34,565 nucleotides of DNA from JBFYKJ01 sp041306005 (GTDB taxonomy: Archaea > Altiarchaeota > Altiarchaeia > JAFGQM01): NCBI GenBank assembly GCA_041306005.1, contig JBFYKJ010000068.1, forward strand, positions 1 to 34,565, in the 5' to 3' direction. The first letter of the stretch is position 1. Each line of letters starts with the position of its first letter. The notes beneath the pieces are model-generated. The model had not been told where the DNA came from, did no database searches, and was given only the letters and a program-made list of their open reading frames with translations. The position numbers were made by a program, and so were the translations under genes. This document shows positions 1-8,011 of the stretch, piece by piece.

Positions 1-109
1 CAGGTCTAAGTCCGGCATCTTTCATCGGGCCGGCTGGCGTGCGGCCGGCTAAGTTGAATAATGGGAGGGTCAATAAAAAGGGGTTTGGGGCTTGGCTAAA
101 ACTGCCAAA

Positions 110-1018
110 TCACCCAAGGGCCTCGAGCAGCTTCTCGACGATTTGCTCCCCGACGCGCCTCTGCGCGTCCGCGGTCTCGGCGCCCAGGTGGCAGGTGAGC
201 ACGATGTTGTCCAGGCCAAGCAGCGGCGAGCCCTCGGGCGGCTCGGTGACAAAGACGTCGAGCGCCGCACCGCGTATCCGCTTTGACTTCAGCGCCTCGC
301 AGAGGGCGGCCTCGTCGACTATGCCGCCCCGCGAGATGTTTATCAGTATTGCCGAGGGCTTCATCACGGCCAGCTCCTTGGCGCCTATAAGGTTGCGCGT
401 CGAGTCGAGGAGCGGGACGTGGATGGAAACTACGTCCGCCTGCTTCAGTATCTCTTCAAGCGTCGCCTGCTCGGCGCCCGCGGGGGCGAATTTTTCCCTC
501 GCTAGGTACGGGTCGTATGCCAGGACTCTGCATCCGAACCCCTTGAGCAGCCCGGCGACCAGCTGGCCTATGTGGCCAAAGCCCAGTATCCCCCACGTCT
601 TGCCTGAGATCTCCGCGCCTCTCAGGACCTTCTTCTCCCAAAGGCCCTCCCTCATCGTCATGTCGGCGCGCGGGATGTTGCGCATGACGGAAAGCGCAAG
701 GCCGAGCGTGAGCTCGGCGACGCTCAGGCTGTTCGCGTTCGGCGTGTTGATGACCCTGATGCCCTTTGACTCGGCGTATGCCCTGTCGACATTGTCGAGC
801 CCGGCGCCGGCGCGGGCGATGGCCTTAAGGCTGGTGCCGGCATCCATAAGCTTCTTGTCGACCTTGGTCTTGCTCCGGACGACGAGCGCGTCAAAGCCCT
901 TTATCTTCTTTTGCAAGTCATCCGGGCTCCACTCCAGGAACTCCTCGACCTTGTGCTTCCTGCGCAGTATCGCGACCGCGTCGGGGCTGACCTTTTCAGT
1001 CAAGAGTATGTTTGCCAT
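110..1018 (-). CDS. serA: D-2-hydroxyacid dehydrogenase, probably D-3-phosphoglycerate dehydrogenase without ACT domain
   Basis: Probably oxidises 3-phosphoglycerate to 3-phosphohydroxypyruvate with NAD, the first step of serine synthesis, in the cytosol. The 302-residue protein shows the D-isomer-specific 2-hydroxyacid dehydrogenase layout: a split substrate domain (about residues 1-98 and 280-302) around a Rossmann domain with GFGHIGQ at 146-152 and the NAD-specific Asp in AYDP (169). The catalytic triad is visible as Arg230 (SRGG), Glu259 (VTEPP) and His277 (CHLGA). It ends after the catalytic core and lacks the C-terminal ACT domain of long SerA proteins, so serine feedback is unlikely. 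The start MANIL at 1018 was chosen because the frame upstream is basic low-complexity sequence unlike the family. Other substrates (glyoxylate, hydroxypyruvate) cannot be excluded. It reads outward near the contig start; a T-rich stretch (about 71-90) follows its stop. Confidence 0.85.
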   Translation of the reverse strand: MANILLTEKVSPDAVAILRRKHKVEEFLEWSPDDLQKKIKGFDALVVRSKTKVDKKLMDAGTSLKAIARAGAGLDNVDRAYAESKGIRVINTPNANSLSVAELTLGLALSVMRNIPRADMTMREGLWEKKVLRGAEISGKTWGILGFGHIGQLVAGLLKGFGCRVLAYDPYLAREKFAPAGAEQATLEEILKQADVVSIHVPLLDSTRNLIGAKELAVMKPSAILINISRGGIVDEAALCEALKSKRIRGAALDVFVTEPPEGSPLLGLDNIVLTCHLGAETADAQRRVGEQIVEKLLEALG

Positions 1019-1126
1019 TTTAAAATGCCGCTTTGCCGGGGCCCTTTGCGGGCGCGCGGCGCGGACTAATTGCAAAACCAAGCAAATTCGAAAGCAAAAT
1101 CAACAAAGAAACAAAGAAGGAGAAGG

Positions 1127-1168
1127 GATTAAAATCAGATTAAAATCCGATTAAATCGGATTAAAATC
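1127..1168. repeat. Four helically phased AT-rich repeats at the 3' end of the surface operon
   Basis: Four copies of GATTAAAATC or a one-base-shorter variant occupy 1127-1136, 1138-1147, 1149-1157 and 1159-1168, with a spacing of 10-11 bases, close to one DNA turn. The last copy overlaps the TGA stop of the minus-strand gene 1167-1547. On the minus strand the array reads as repeated TTTTAATC, so it could act as a U-rich archaeal terminator. Copies 2-4 also contain a short inverted repeat centred near 1154. Confidence 0.6.
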
Positions 1169-1547
1169 ACCGCCTCATGCGCCGGGCGCTGCCCTGGGAA
1201 AGCTCCGGGTAGTCCCGTATGTCCTCTTCAAGCGGGAAGATAGTCCTGTCCGAGCGGTAGAGCGCAAGGCCTATTACCATCAATGAGAGCCAGAGGAAGA
1301 GGGAGCCTATCGGCGCCGTGAGCGTGCCGAAGACGTCGCCGGGAGAACCAGCGCGCACTTCGACTCCGCTGGAGCGCAGGGCCTGCGCGAGCTGGTAGTC
1401 CGAGCCCGCCGCCTGCATCGCGAGGCTAAGCTCATATGACGCGTTCAGGACAAAGAACGCGCACGCGAAAGTGAACAGAGCGCCGAACATCTTCAGAAGG
1501 TGGACATACCTGCTGCCGACCTTCACCAGCATCATCCTGTGTACCAT
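1167..1547 (-). CDS. Small membrane protein, unknown function
   Basis: A 126-residue protein with no family I recognise. Two hydrophobic segments are visible: about residues 18-42 (MFGALFTFACAFFVLNASY) and 78-96 (IGSLFLWLSLMVIGLALY). The roughly 35-residue loop between them is polar, and the C-terminal tail (from about 97) is charged and ends in Arg-rich residues, so the tail is probably cytoplasmic. The ATG lies one base after the TAA stop of the 1563-residue surface protein, so the two are almost certainly on one transcript and translationally coupled. The coupling suggests an accessory role for the giant protein, for example assembly or anchoring; that is inference. It is the last gene of the operon. 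Confidence 0.7.
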   Translation of the reverse strand: MVHRMMLVKVGSRYVHLLKMFGALFTFACAFFVLNASYELSLAMQAAGSDYQLAQALRSSGVEVRAGSPGDVFGTLTAPIGSLFLWLSLMVIGLALYRSDRTIFPLEEDIRDYPELSQGSARRMRR

Positions 1548-1548
1548 T

Positions 1549-4500
1549 TTAGTCTAGGGAATCGCCGCTTGGCGCGGTTGCGGCCCCGCAATCCGGATTG
1601 TATTCCGGGATGCGGCCCTCCCCGCCTCCAGCCTGCTTCCTCCGTATGAATAACGCCGGGGCCAATAAAAATGCGATGAAGAGCATCAGCGAGAGCGCGT
1701 CGGCGGGCGCCCACGGCAGCTCGGCCAGCGCGCTCGTGGTGTCCACTGCTTTTGTCTGCGGGGCGCCCATCAGGTTGCCCGGCATTCCGGTTACTGCATT
1801 GAGGTTAGGGTTATAAGCTACCGTTTCCCCGTTCTTGTAACTCGGGTCCACAGGTATGTCAAACGCGTTCATGAACACCCATTCGCCGCTCTTTGGGTCG
1901 TATACTGCGATGCCGTTAGTCCCGCGCAGCTTCTCGACCATCTCCGCGGCGAAGGTCTCCATGTCGTTGACCACCTTGCCGTTCTCGTCCTGGTGCACCG
2001 CCTCAAGCGTCGGGTTGCCGTTCTCGTCAAAGCCGAGCTGTAATATCTTCTTGTTGTTGCCCTCGGTGTTTACCGTGATTATGTTCGCCTGCACCTGCGG
2101 GTCCCCAACTATGAGCTCCGGGTCGGCGCATTTGCCGGTGGAGCGCTGGCACATCCTTATGTACTTGTTGCACCCCTGCTGGGTCTGGTCGGCGATGAAC
2201 GTGACCGTGTGCTCCGAGGTCTCAAACGAGAGCACGGGGCCTATGTTATGTACGTAGTCCGCGAGCTGCTGGCCCAGGTCCAGTATGAAGCCGTCGAAGT
2301 TGCAGAGTATCTCGTCCTTGTTCTTCGTCCCGTCGCCGTCCTCGTCTTCCTCCCCGTCGGTGACGCCGTCGTCGTCGCTGTCCGCGTCCTCCGGGTCGGT
2401 CCCGAGAGCGTATTCCTCCGAGTCAGTCAGCCCATCCCCGTCGGAGTCCGTGCCCGCCTGGAGCGCCTCGGTCTCCTGCTCGTCGACGCTGAAATCGGTG
2501 CCCTTGCCGCGCCCTATCTCATAAAGCCAAACGGTCATCAGGTTCTTGTCGGCCTGCCACGATATCTGGCCCCTTGAGGTGTGCAGCCATGTTATCTTGC
2601 CGCGCTCGCCGCTGTCGACGAGCACCGTCCTGTCCATCCGTATCTCAAGCTTCGTCCCCTTGTAGATGCCGCCGATATTGGTGAGAAGGAACACTCCGCC
2701 CTCCTGGGTTATCTGCGTCCCGTCCTCAAGGCCTATCAGCGTTATGTTGCCAAGCTCGGCCAGGGCGCTGTCGTGCTCGGCCTCCGTGTAGGTCTTGCCC
2801 AGCACGCCGTTGACATAGCTGGTTATGCAGTCTATTACCGTCGTCACCTTGGCGCTGGAGCCGTAGTCGCCGGCGCGCAGCTCCGCGGTCGACAAGGCGC
2901 CGCCAAGTATCGTCCTGAAGAGCATGTCGGTGCTGGCCGGGTCTATGACCATGTTCTTCACCTCGTAGGGGAACATCCTGCCCGCCGATGTGTTCTCTAC
3001 GTACATCCGCGCCGCGGCGTCATTGTTTATAGTCGCGACCGTCTGTAGCTTGCCGTCCTTGCCCAGTTTTGAGAACACTATCCTGCCGTTGCCGTTCGCA
3101 TCCTCCTCAAAGGCCACACCTTTATTTGTCAGCGGGTCCGCAAAGGCCTGGGGCTGTATGTCCTTGCTCATCGGCAGCTGCATCGAGGTCGGGGATAGGA
3201 ACATGTAGCAGAGTTTTTTCACGCTGAGGCCGCCGTAGAAGCCGTCGTTGTAGAGGCCCTTCAGCCAGAACGTGTTCTTGTTGAGGTTCTTTGCAGCCAT
3301 CTCCCTCATCTGGGCGTCTATGACTGATGTGACTTCGTCGCCGATTCTTTTAAAGCTCTCCTCAAAGCCCTTCATGAAGCCCGAATATGAACCGCGGTAC
3401 TGCGTCAGGTCGCTGCTCGGCATCACGTTCTCGCCCGTCTCGCCCTGCCCCTCTACGGTCTTCTCGGAGATCTCGTGGACTGCGGCGGCTTCCCCCTCGG
3501 GCTGCCCCGCCGCAGCCGCCGCGCCGGACGGGGTGGTTCCAGCAGCGCCCACAGCCTCCCCGTCGGCTTCCTCCTCTGGCTTCCCCGGCGCCTGGTTCAG
3601 AAGTTCGGTAAGCATGTCGGTGCCGCTCTGGTCGCTGTTGACCGTCATGTGGACCCAGTAGTCGGTGTCTATGCACTCGCTCATGCTGTATGAGAGGAAC
3701 GGCGCGGTTGCGATGTCGACTATCGGTATAGCCTGCGCAATCAGCCCAAACGCCGGCTCGGAGAGCAGCGAGCTTAGGTCGCCCGGGTTGAAGTCCGAGC
3801 ATCTCTGCGCGCCGTCCTGCTCGGCCGTGAGGTAGTCCGTGAACAAAAGGCCGTCGCCGTTCTTCTCGACCTTTGCCTCCGACTTGCTGCCGGCGAGCGA
3901 CTCCATGAGGCCCGTAAGGGCTTCCGCCGAGATGCCCTTGCTCTTCCACACCTGCGAGTCTATGTCAAGTCCGTGCGACTTGACTATCACCGTCGGCACG
4001 CACTCGCTCGGGTTGTTCTCGGTGGTGTAGCTGTGCGCCGAGCCCTTGGACTTCACGATGAGGTTGCCCTCGGCTATTGACAGCCCGAGGGTGCCCTCGC
4101 TGACTATGAAACGCTCGTCGTTCTTCCCGCTCCTGAACGTCCATATGGTGTCCTTGACGCTGTTGCCATCGTTGCACCCGGCGCCGAACTCGACCTCCTG
4201 CGGCTTCTTTGACGTGTCGCCGGACCAGCGCCACTGCAGCAGGCTGAAATACCGCGACGCGACATCGGGCATCCTGACCGAGTCCATCAAATACTGCCAG
4301 CCGCTGAGGTATGCGGAGTCGTCCGTCAGTATCTCCAGGTACGGCGGGACGCCGTCCAGGTGGTCTTCCACATTGGACTTCTCGCGGGCGGCCGAAGAGA
4401 CCGAGAACGTCAGTTGCTGCGCGCCGACCGCGTTGGCCGCCGGGGTGCTTGCCGTGTTGTACACGAGTGTCGTCTTCAGGATGCCCCTGCCGACGAGCTG

Positions 4501-6240
4501 CCTCGTGGTTGTCGTCGTCCCGGTCATCATCCTCCAGAGCTTCTTTAGCGCGCCCTCCTGGGCCGCGGTTATGTGGCCGAGCTCGCGGAGCCGCGCCGAG
4601 TCTGAGACCGCGCTTTTCGCAGTCAGTTCGGCCTGGCTTGAATACCGCTCCAGATACGCGTCCGGATGTGCTATTATGTCGTCGAGCGTGCCGACCGTCA
4701 CATCCTTGTCCTTCAAGCCCTGCTTGGCATATGCCAGGGCTTCCTCGGCCGTCTTGCCGGCCGCCCTTTGGCTCTTGTAACCGTCTATCACATATTGCGC
4801 TAGGCTGCGGTAGGATTCGCCCGTCGGGAAATTCCTACCCGTGTTCACAAGGATGTCGGTTATTATGGCATGTGCGTCCGCCTCGGGAAGGCTGCCGGAC
4901 TCCATCGCCTTGAGCGCGCCGGCCGCATCGTCCATGCCACCGCCCGGCACGCCGAGCGTCTTGAGCGCGCTCTTCGCATCCTCTGGGCCCAGTTGCCCCC
5001 TCTTGAGCATGTTTATGACCATGGACTTGCCGTTGTCCCTGTTTATCTGGTAGATGGCGGCCGGCTGGTAGTGCCCGAATATCTCCCTTGCCGTCTGCGG
5101 GCCCATTTTCACGCCCTTCTGCGAGGCTTCGGCCACGGCGGCGCTGTAATACTTGTTGAATACCCCCGACGTCAATGTGCCCGCGGTCAACTCACTGCCC
5201 CTCTCGGCACCCATCATGGCCGAGAACTGCGCCGCGCCGTCGTTTCCGGTCTCCTTCAGCCTCTCGAGGTTCTTGAGGAAGTCGTCGACCAGTTGTTTCC
5301 CCGCCGGGGAGGATACCCCGCTCCCGCCGGCAAGCCTTGTCGCGTCCTTCCTAAGGAGGCTGTTTGCGAGCTTCTCGCTCGTCGTCAGCAGTTCGCCCTT
5401 TCCGGCATACCTTGCGACCTCGACGGCGCTTAACGCGCTCTTCGCTTCCTTCGAGGCGCCGATGCCCTTCACCAAGTCGCCCGCTATGCCCGCATTCCTG
5501 CTGGCGCCGCTGACTATCTTGAGCGGGTTTAAGGGCATGAATATCCCGACTATCGTCGAAACCGGGAGGTAGTTGTCGTATATCTTCTGCGTGTTCGAGT
5601 AGATGAGGGAGTTGAAATCCGTCGGCGCGTAGGCGCCGTTCTTCTCGTTGAACACGAACCCCTTGAACGCGAGTATCGAGTCGTGCTCGCTATTGACAAG
5701 GCTCTTCACGGCGGCGATGAGCCTCCCCTCTTCGTCCTTCTGGTCAAGGTCGGTCACCGGCCCCGCGCAGGTCTCGGCCGACTGCTCGCAGTAAGAGACG
5801 CGGGTCGTCAATCCCTTGACGCACGCGAAGTAAGGCGCGTCAGTCGCGGACTCGATAGGGAACTGCTCGGTGGGTACGCAATTGTTGAAGTCGAATTTGC
5901 GCTGCCCGTCGGGCGTGCCCTTTTCCTCGCTCCCTATCACCGCGCCCTTTGCGTTCGGGTCGGTGGCCTTGTTGAAGTCCGCCTCGAGCTCGGAGGGCGT
6001 CTTGTTGAGGACCTTCTGCAGGTTCTCGCTGAGGGTGCTGCCGGGGCCGGGGGTCACCCGGGAGCGGCGGTTGAACCCGTCGCCGTACATCTGCTTGTAG
6101 AGGGTCTTCACGTCCTCGTAGGTCAGCTTGCCGGTCTCGCACTCGAAAGAGCGGCCCGTCTGTGCGGCGCCCTGCGGAAGGGCACTTATCAGCAGTGCCG
6201 CCATCACCACGATAGCTGGAAGGCGTCTCATTCTTTTCAT
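1549..6240 (-). CDS. Giant secreted, membrane-anchored surface protein with Ca-binding Asp-rich repeats
   Basis: A 1563-residue protein exported to the cell surface. It starts with a clear signal peptide (basic MKRMRR, hydrophobic core to about residue 22, small residues before QTG). It then has a long region I cannot assign, with scattered cysteines. An Ala/Gly/Glu-rich low-complexity segment lies at about 890-930. At about 1262-1310 is an acidic run of DSDGDGLTDSEE-type motifs, characteristic of thrombospondin type-3/dockerin-like calcium loops. Near the C-terminus a hydrophobic helix (about 1528-1546) followed by IRRK forms a stop-transfer anchor. The architecture (signal, large ectodomain, Ca-binding stalk, C-terminal anchor) is that of archaeal surface proteins or adhesins. 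Its partners are the small membrane proteins immediately up- and downstream. Whether it is an S-layer protein, an adhesin or a host-contact protein cannot be decided from sequence. Confidence 0.8.
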   Translation of the reverse strand: MKRMRRLPAIVVMAALLISALPQGAAQTGRSFECETGKLTYEDVKTLYKQMYGDGFNRRSRVTPGPGSTLSENLQKVLNKTPSELEADFNKATDPNAKGAVIGSEEKGTPDGQRKFDFNNCVPTEQFPIESATDAPYFACVKGLTTRVSYCEQSAETCAGPVTDLDQKDEEGRLIAAVKSLVNSEHDSILAFKGFVFNEKNGAYAPTDFNSLIYSNTQKIYDNYLPVSTIVGIFMPLNPLKIVSGASRNAGIAGDLVKGIGASKEAKSALSAVEVARYAGKGELLTTSEKLANSLLRKDATRLAGGSGVSSPAGKQLVDDFLKNLERLKETGNDGAAQFSAMMGAERGSELTAGTLTSGVFNKYYSAAVAEASQKGVKMGPQTAREIFGHYQPAAIYQINRDNGKSMVINMLKRGQLGPEDAKSALKTLGVPGGGMDDAAGALKAMESGSLPEADAHAIITDILVNTGRNFPTGESYRSLAQYVIDGYKSQRAAGKTAEEALAYAKQGLKDKDVTVGTLDDIIAHPDAYLERYSSQAELTAKSAVSDSARLRELGHITAAQEGALKKLWRMMTGTTTTTRQLVGRGILKTTLVYNTASTPAANAVGAQQLTFSVSSAAREKSNVEDHLDGVPPYLEILTDDSAYLSGWQYLMDSVRMPDVASRYFSLLQWRWSGDTSKKPQEVEFGAGCNDGNSVKDTIWTFRSGKNDERFIVSEGTLGLSIAEGNLIVKSKGSAHSYTTENNPSECVPTVIVKSHGLDIDSQVWKSKGISAEALTGLMESLAGSKSEAKVEKNGDGLLFTDYLTAEQDGAQRCSDFNPGDLSSLLSEPAFGLIAQAIPIVDIATAPFLSYSMSECIDTDYWVHMTVNSDQSGTDMLTELLNQAPGKPEEEADGEAVGAAGTTPSGAAAAAGQPEGEAAAVHEISEKTVEGQGETGENVMPSSDLTQYRGSYSGFMKGFEESFKRIGDEVTSVIDAQMREMAAKNLNKNTFWLKGLYNDGFYGGLSVKKLCYMFLSPTSMQLPMSKDIQPQAFADPLTNKGVAFEEDANGNGRIVFSKLGKDGKLQTVATINNDAAARMYVENTSAGRMFPYEVKNMVIDPASTDMLFRTILGGALSTAELRAGDYGSSAKVTTVIDCITSYVNGVLGKTYTEAEHDSALAELGNITLIGLEDGTQITQEGGVFLLTNIGGIYKGTKLEIRMDRTVLVDSGERGKITWLHTSRGQISWQADKNLMTVWLYEIGRGKGTDFSVDEQETEALQAGTDSDGDGLTDSEEYALGTDPEDADSDDDGVTDGEEDEDGDGTKNKDEILCNFDGFILDLGQQLADYVHNIGPVLSFETSEHTVTFIADQTQQGCNKYIRMCQRSTGKCADPELIVGDPQVQANIITVNTEGNNKKILQLGFDENGNPTLEAVHQDENGKVVNDMETFAAEMVEKLRGTNGIAVYDPKSGEWVFMNAFDIPVDPSYKNGETVAYNPNLNAVTGMPGNLMGAPQTKAVDTTSALAELPWAPADALSLMLFIAFLLAPALFIRRKQAGGGEGRIPEYNPDCGAATAPSGDSLD

Positions 6241-6292
6241 GCCGGCGCCCGATAGGCCTCGTTCGGCCGCGGGCTATCCCCCGTCTTTGCGG

Positions 6293-6622
6293 CTAGTCCT
6301 TGGCCTTGTTATAGACCAGAAGGTAGACCAGGAATATCGCCAGGAGGATCACAATGTAAGTCGCCGCCTCTGAGCCGAACAAAAGGAGGTCCATCGAGTA
6401 GCCGTACTCGGCGTACAGGGCGTATTGCACGAAAGTCGCCATGAAGGGGTAGAACGCCAGCGCCATAAGGCAGCTCATCAGGAAGATGACCGCCATCTCT
6501 TTGCCCTTCGTCTCGGGCTGCAGGCGCTTCCTTATCAGGTCGACGAGGTACAGCGCCGGGAATAGTATGACCGCAAACCAGAGTATATGCTGGGTGATTA
6601 CCCACAATTCAGCAAAGCCCAT
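6293..6622 (-). CDS. Small three-helix membrane protein, first gene of the surface operon
   Basis: A 109-residue integral membrane protein with three hydrophobic segments: about residues 10-30 (ITQHILWFAVILFPALYLV), 44-68 (EMAVIFLMSCLMALAFYPF) and 84-104 (AATYIVILLAIFLVYLLVY). A basic loop (RKRLQPETKGK) lies between helices 1 and 2. No family is recognised. It is followed after 52 bases by the giant surface protein on the same strand and so probably heads that operon. Its own promoter is visible: a minus-strand TATA element at 6671-6680 and a short GC inverted repeat at 6634-6647 between TATA and start. Confidence 0.7.
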   Translation of the reverse strand: MGFAELWVITQHILWFAVILFPALYLVDLIRKRLQPETKGKEMAVIFLMSCLMALAFYPFMATFVQYALYAEYGYSMDLLLFGSEAATYIVILLAIFLVYLLVYNKAKD

Positions 6623-6633
6623 CGTATAGGTTT

Positions 6634-6680
6634 GGGCGGAACCGCCCGGGTAAGTAAGTTAAGGACTAAGTATATATAAA
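6634..6680 (-). promoter_or_regulatory. Promoter of the surface operon with a leader inverted repeat
   Basis: On the minus strand TTTATATATA (6671-6680) is a good archaeal TATA box; initiation about 25 bases downstream would fall near 6646. GGGCGG and CCGCCC, separated by two bases (6634-6647), form an inverted repeat right at the expected start site, 12 bases before the ATG at 6622. It could be an operator or a leader hairpin. Confidence 0.5.
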
Positions 6681-6747
6681 TCTGCCGCGCGGGGTTTTTG
6701 GGCGCCGCCCCGGTTAGTGGGCTCCTTAGGCCGGAAGAGTCTGGCGC

Positions 6748-7167
6748 TTACCCATAGGGCTTGAATATCCTTAGCCCCGACCTGCGGTAAAGCTCGGGGT
6801 CGGTGGTTATGAGGGGTATGCCGAGGGATGCCGCCGTTGCGGCGACCGCGCAGTCGCCGGCGCGCACTCCGTTGCTTCTCTTCATCAGGCCGCCCGTTTT
6901 TGCAATAGGGTAGGATACCGGCGCGACGTCGAACAGTTTAGACACCCACTGGTCAAGCTCCGTTTCCTCGCGCTTGCCCCGCGTCGCCATGAAGAGCTCG
7001 CACGCGGTCTGGGCGGAGATGACAGGGTTAAGCTTCCCGGGGAATACGTACTCCTCAAAGAAGGCCTTTGCCTTCGGGTCGCCCATCAGGTAGTCGACCA
7101 CAATCCCCGTGTCAAAGAGCGCGCTTTTGTTGAAGCTTGCCCTTAAGTAGTTTGTTAATTCGTTCAT
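6748..7167 (-). CDS. vapC: VapC-type PIN-domain ribonuclease toxin
   Basis: Toxin of a type II toxin-antitoxin pair; PIN proteins are Mg-dependent RNases that cut tRNA or rRNA when freed from the antitoxin. The four acidic PIN residues are visible: Asp19 (FDTGIVVDYL), Glu57 (ACELF), Asp105 (GDCAVAATA) and Asp123 (TTDPELY). Length (139 residues) is normal. ATG 7167 was preferred over the GTG at 7173 because AAGGAG lies seven bases upstream of the ATG. The first 17 residues before the PIN domain are longer than usual, and this region overlaps the end of the AbrB-type antitoxin gene, so the pair is translationally coupled. The partner is the upstream gene 7112-7390. Target RNA cannot be inferred. 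Confidence 0.85.
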   Translation of the reverse strand: MNELTNYLRASFNKSALFDTGIVVDYLMGDPKAKAFFEEYVFPGKLNPVISAQTACELFMATRGKREETELDQWVSKLFDVAPVSYPIAKTGGLMKRSNGVRAGDCAVAATAASLGIPLITTDPELYRRSGLRIFKPYG

Positions 7168-7390
7168 CGGCACTCTCCTTTACTTCCTGCAAATCGAATT
7201 TATTGTCCGCCCACATGCCCGCGAGCGACTCGCTTAGGGCCTTCACGTCGTCTATTTTCTTCATCACGACCGATGCGGTTTCCGCGTCGTAGGACACCTT
7301 GAGCTTGTCGCCGGGGTAGATGCCGCACTGCTCGCGGACGGATTTAGGAATGACTACCAAGCTCTTGGAATTGACGGTTACAAAGCCCAT
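7112..7390 (-). CDS. vapB: AbrB/SpoVT-type swapped-hairpin antitoxin
   Basis: Antitoxin and autorepressor for the VapC that follows. The N-terminal 50 residues show the AbrB DNA-binding pattern: VNSKSLVVIPKSVREQCGIYPGDKLKVSYD, including the conserved IPK-VRE and G-x-GDKL positions. The C-terminal half (about 50-92, charged and helical) would wrap the toxin's active site. Length 92 is typical. The 3' end overlaps vapC by 56 bases, in a different frame. A perfect 7-base palindrome lies between its TATA box and start codon (see 7403-7432) and is the obvious operator for autoregulation. Confidence 0.85.
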   Translation of the reverse strand: MGFVTVNSKSLVVIPKSVREQCGIYPGDKLKVSYDAETASVVMKKIDDVKALSESLAGMWADNKFDLQEVKESADERINKLLKGKLQQKRAL

Positions 7391-7402
7391 TTTGGAGAAA
7401 AC

Positions 7403-7432
7403 GTTATACTATTAAGGTATAACTATTTAAAT
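7403..7432 (-). promoter_or_regulatory. vapBC promoter with palindromic operator
   Basis: GTTATAC (7403-7409) and GTATAAC (7417-7423) form a perfect inverted repeat with a 7-base spacer. Immediately beyond it, on the minus strand, TTTAAATA (7424-7431) is a TATA box. The predicted start site (about 7400-7405) falls inside the palindrome, so a bound AbrB dimer would block initiation. Confidence 0.65.
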
Positions 7433-7485
7433 CGGTTTTGGGGGGATGTGCGCGCGTATTTGACGGATGTTGAGTAAGAGCCGTC

Positions 7486-7494
7486 TTTTTATAC
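7486..7494 (+). promoter_or_regulatory. TATA box for the orphan antitoxin/hicBA operon
   Basis: TTTTTATA sits about 34-41 bases upstream of the ATG at 7528, giving a leader of roughly 10 bases. It is divergent from the vapBC promoter. Confidence 0.45.
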
Positions 7495-7527
7495 TTGCAC
7501 GCACATATTAACACATAAACACACAAG

Positions 7528-7764
7528 ATGGTCAACATAACGCTTTCGGTGCCGCAGGAGCTGAAGCACAAGATGGACTCTTTCGCCGAGATAAACTGGA
7601 GCGCTGTCGCGAGGGAGGCGTTCAACGAGAAGATACAGGACCTTGACTTCATCAAGGGGTTCAAGGCCAAAAGCACGCTCACCGAGGCGGACGCGATAAG
7701 GCTCGGCAGGGAGCTGAACAATGGGCTTTCCAAGGCGCGAAAAACCCATCAGGCGGCCCAATAG
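7528..7764 (+). CDS. Orphan VapB/ribbon-helix-helix-like antitoxin
   Basis: A 78-residue protein starting VNITLSVPQELKHKMDSF, which matches the beta-strand plus first helix of ribbon-helix-helix antitoxins. INWSAVAREAFNEKIQ is the second helix, in a form common in archaeal VapB proteins. The C-terminal part (FKAKSTLTEADAIRLGRELN) resembles the toxin-binding tail of VapB. A VapC partner would be expected directly downstream, but hicB starts about 30 bases later instead. It may have lost its toxin, act on the VapC encoded divergently, or regulate hicBA as a third component. Function as antitoxin is likely; partner is unknown. Confidence 0.65.
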   Translation: MVNITLSVPQELKHKMDSFAEINWSAVAREAFNEKIQDLDFIKGFKAKSTLTEADAIRLGRELNNGLSKARKTHQAAQ

Positions 7765-7795
7765 AGTTTTTCTTGCCAGAATGCGAAATCTAGCT

Positions 7796-8011
7796 ATGGA
7801 CTTCAGGGTGGTTTTTGAGCGGACTGAGACCGGTTATACCGCATATGTGCCTGCGTTGCGCGGGTGCGTCAGCCAGGGCAAGACAAAGGAGGAAACTGTG
7901 GCCAATATAAAGGAGGCCATGGAGCTCTATCTGGAGTCGCTGAAGGCCCACAAACAGCCCGTCCCGTCGGAATCGCGGATAACGATAACCCGAGTCCCCG
8001 TGCCGGCATGA
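7796..8011 (+). CDS. hicB: HicB-type antitoxin
   Basis: Neutralises the HicA RNase encoded next. The HicB fold is clear: FRVVFERTETGYTAYVPALRGCVSQG is the partial RNase H-like strand pattern (family: exx-GYxAxxPxLPGCxSxG), followed by KTKEETVANIKEAMELYL. There is no long C-terminal DNA-binding domain: the protein stops after about 71 residues, so autoregulation would need another protein, perhaps the preceding antitoxin. ATG 7796 gives the family-standard N-terminus; ATG 7781, five codons upstream, is an alternative. The TGA stop overlaps the hicA ATG by four bases (ATGA). Confidence 0.85.
   Translation: MDFRVVFERTETGYTAYVPALRGCVSQGKTKEETVANIKEAMELYLESLKAHKQPVPSESRITITRVPVPA

Noticed and set aside
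39..1154. Long plus-strand frame opposite serA
   Set aside because: It mirrors the conserved dehydrogenase on the minus strand, is Ser/Ala-rich and has no motif; high-G+C antisense frames are common throughout the window.
6690..6725. GC-rich inverted repeat as terminator of vapC
   Set aside because: The stem is short and no T-tract follows on the minus strand; support is too weak.
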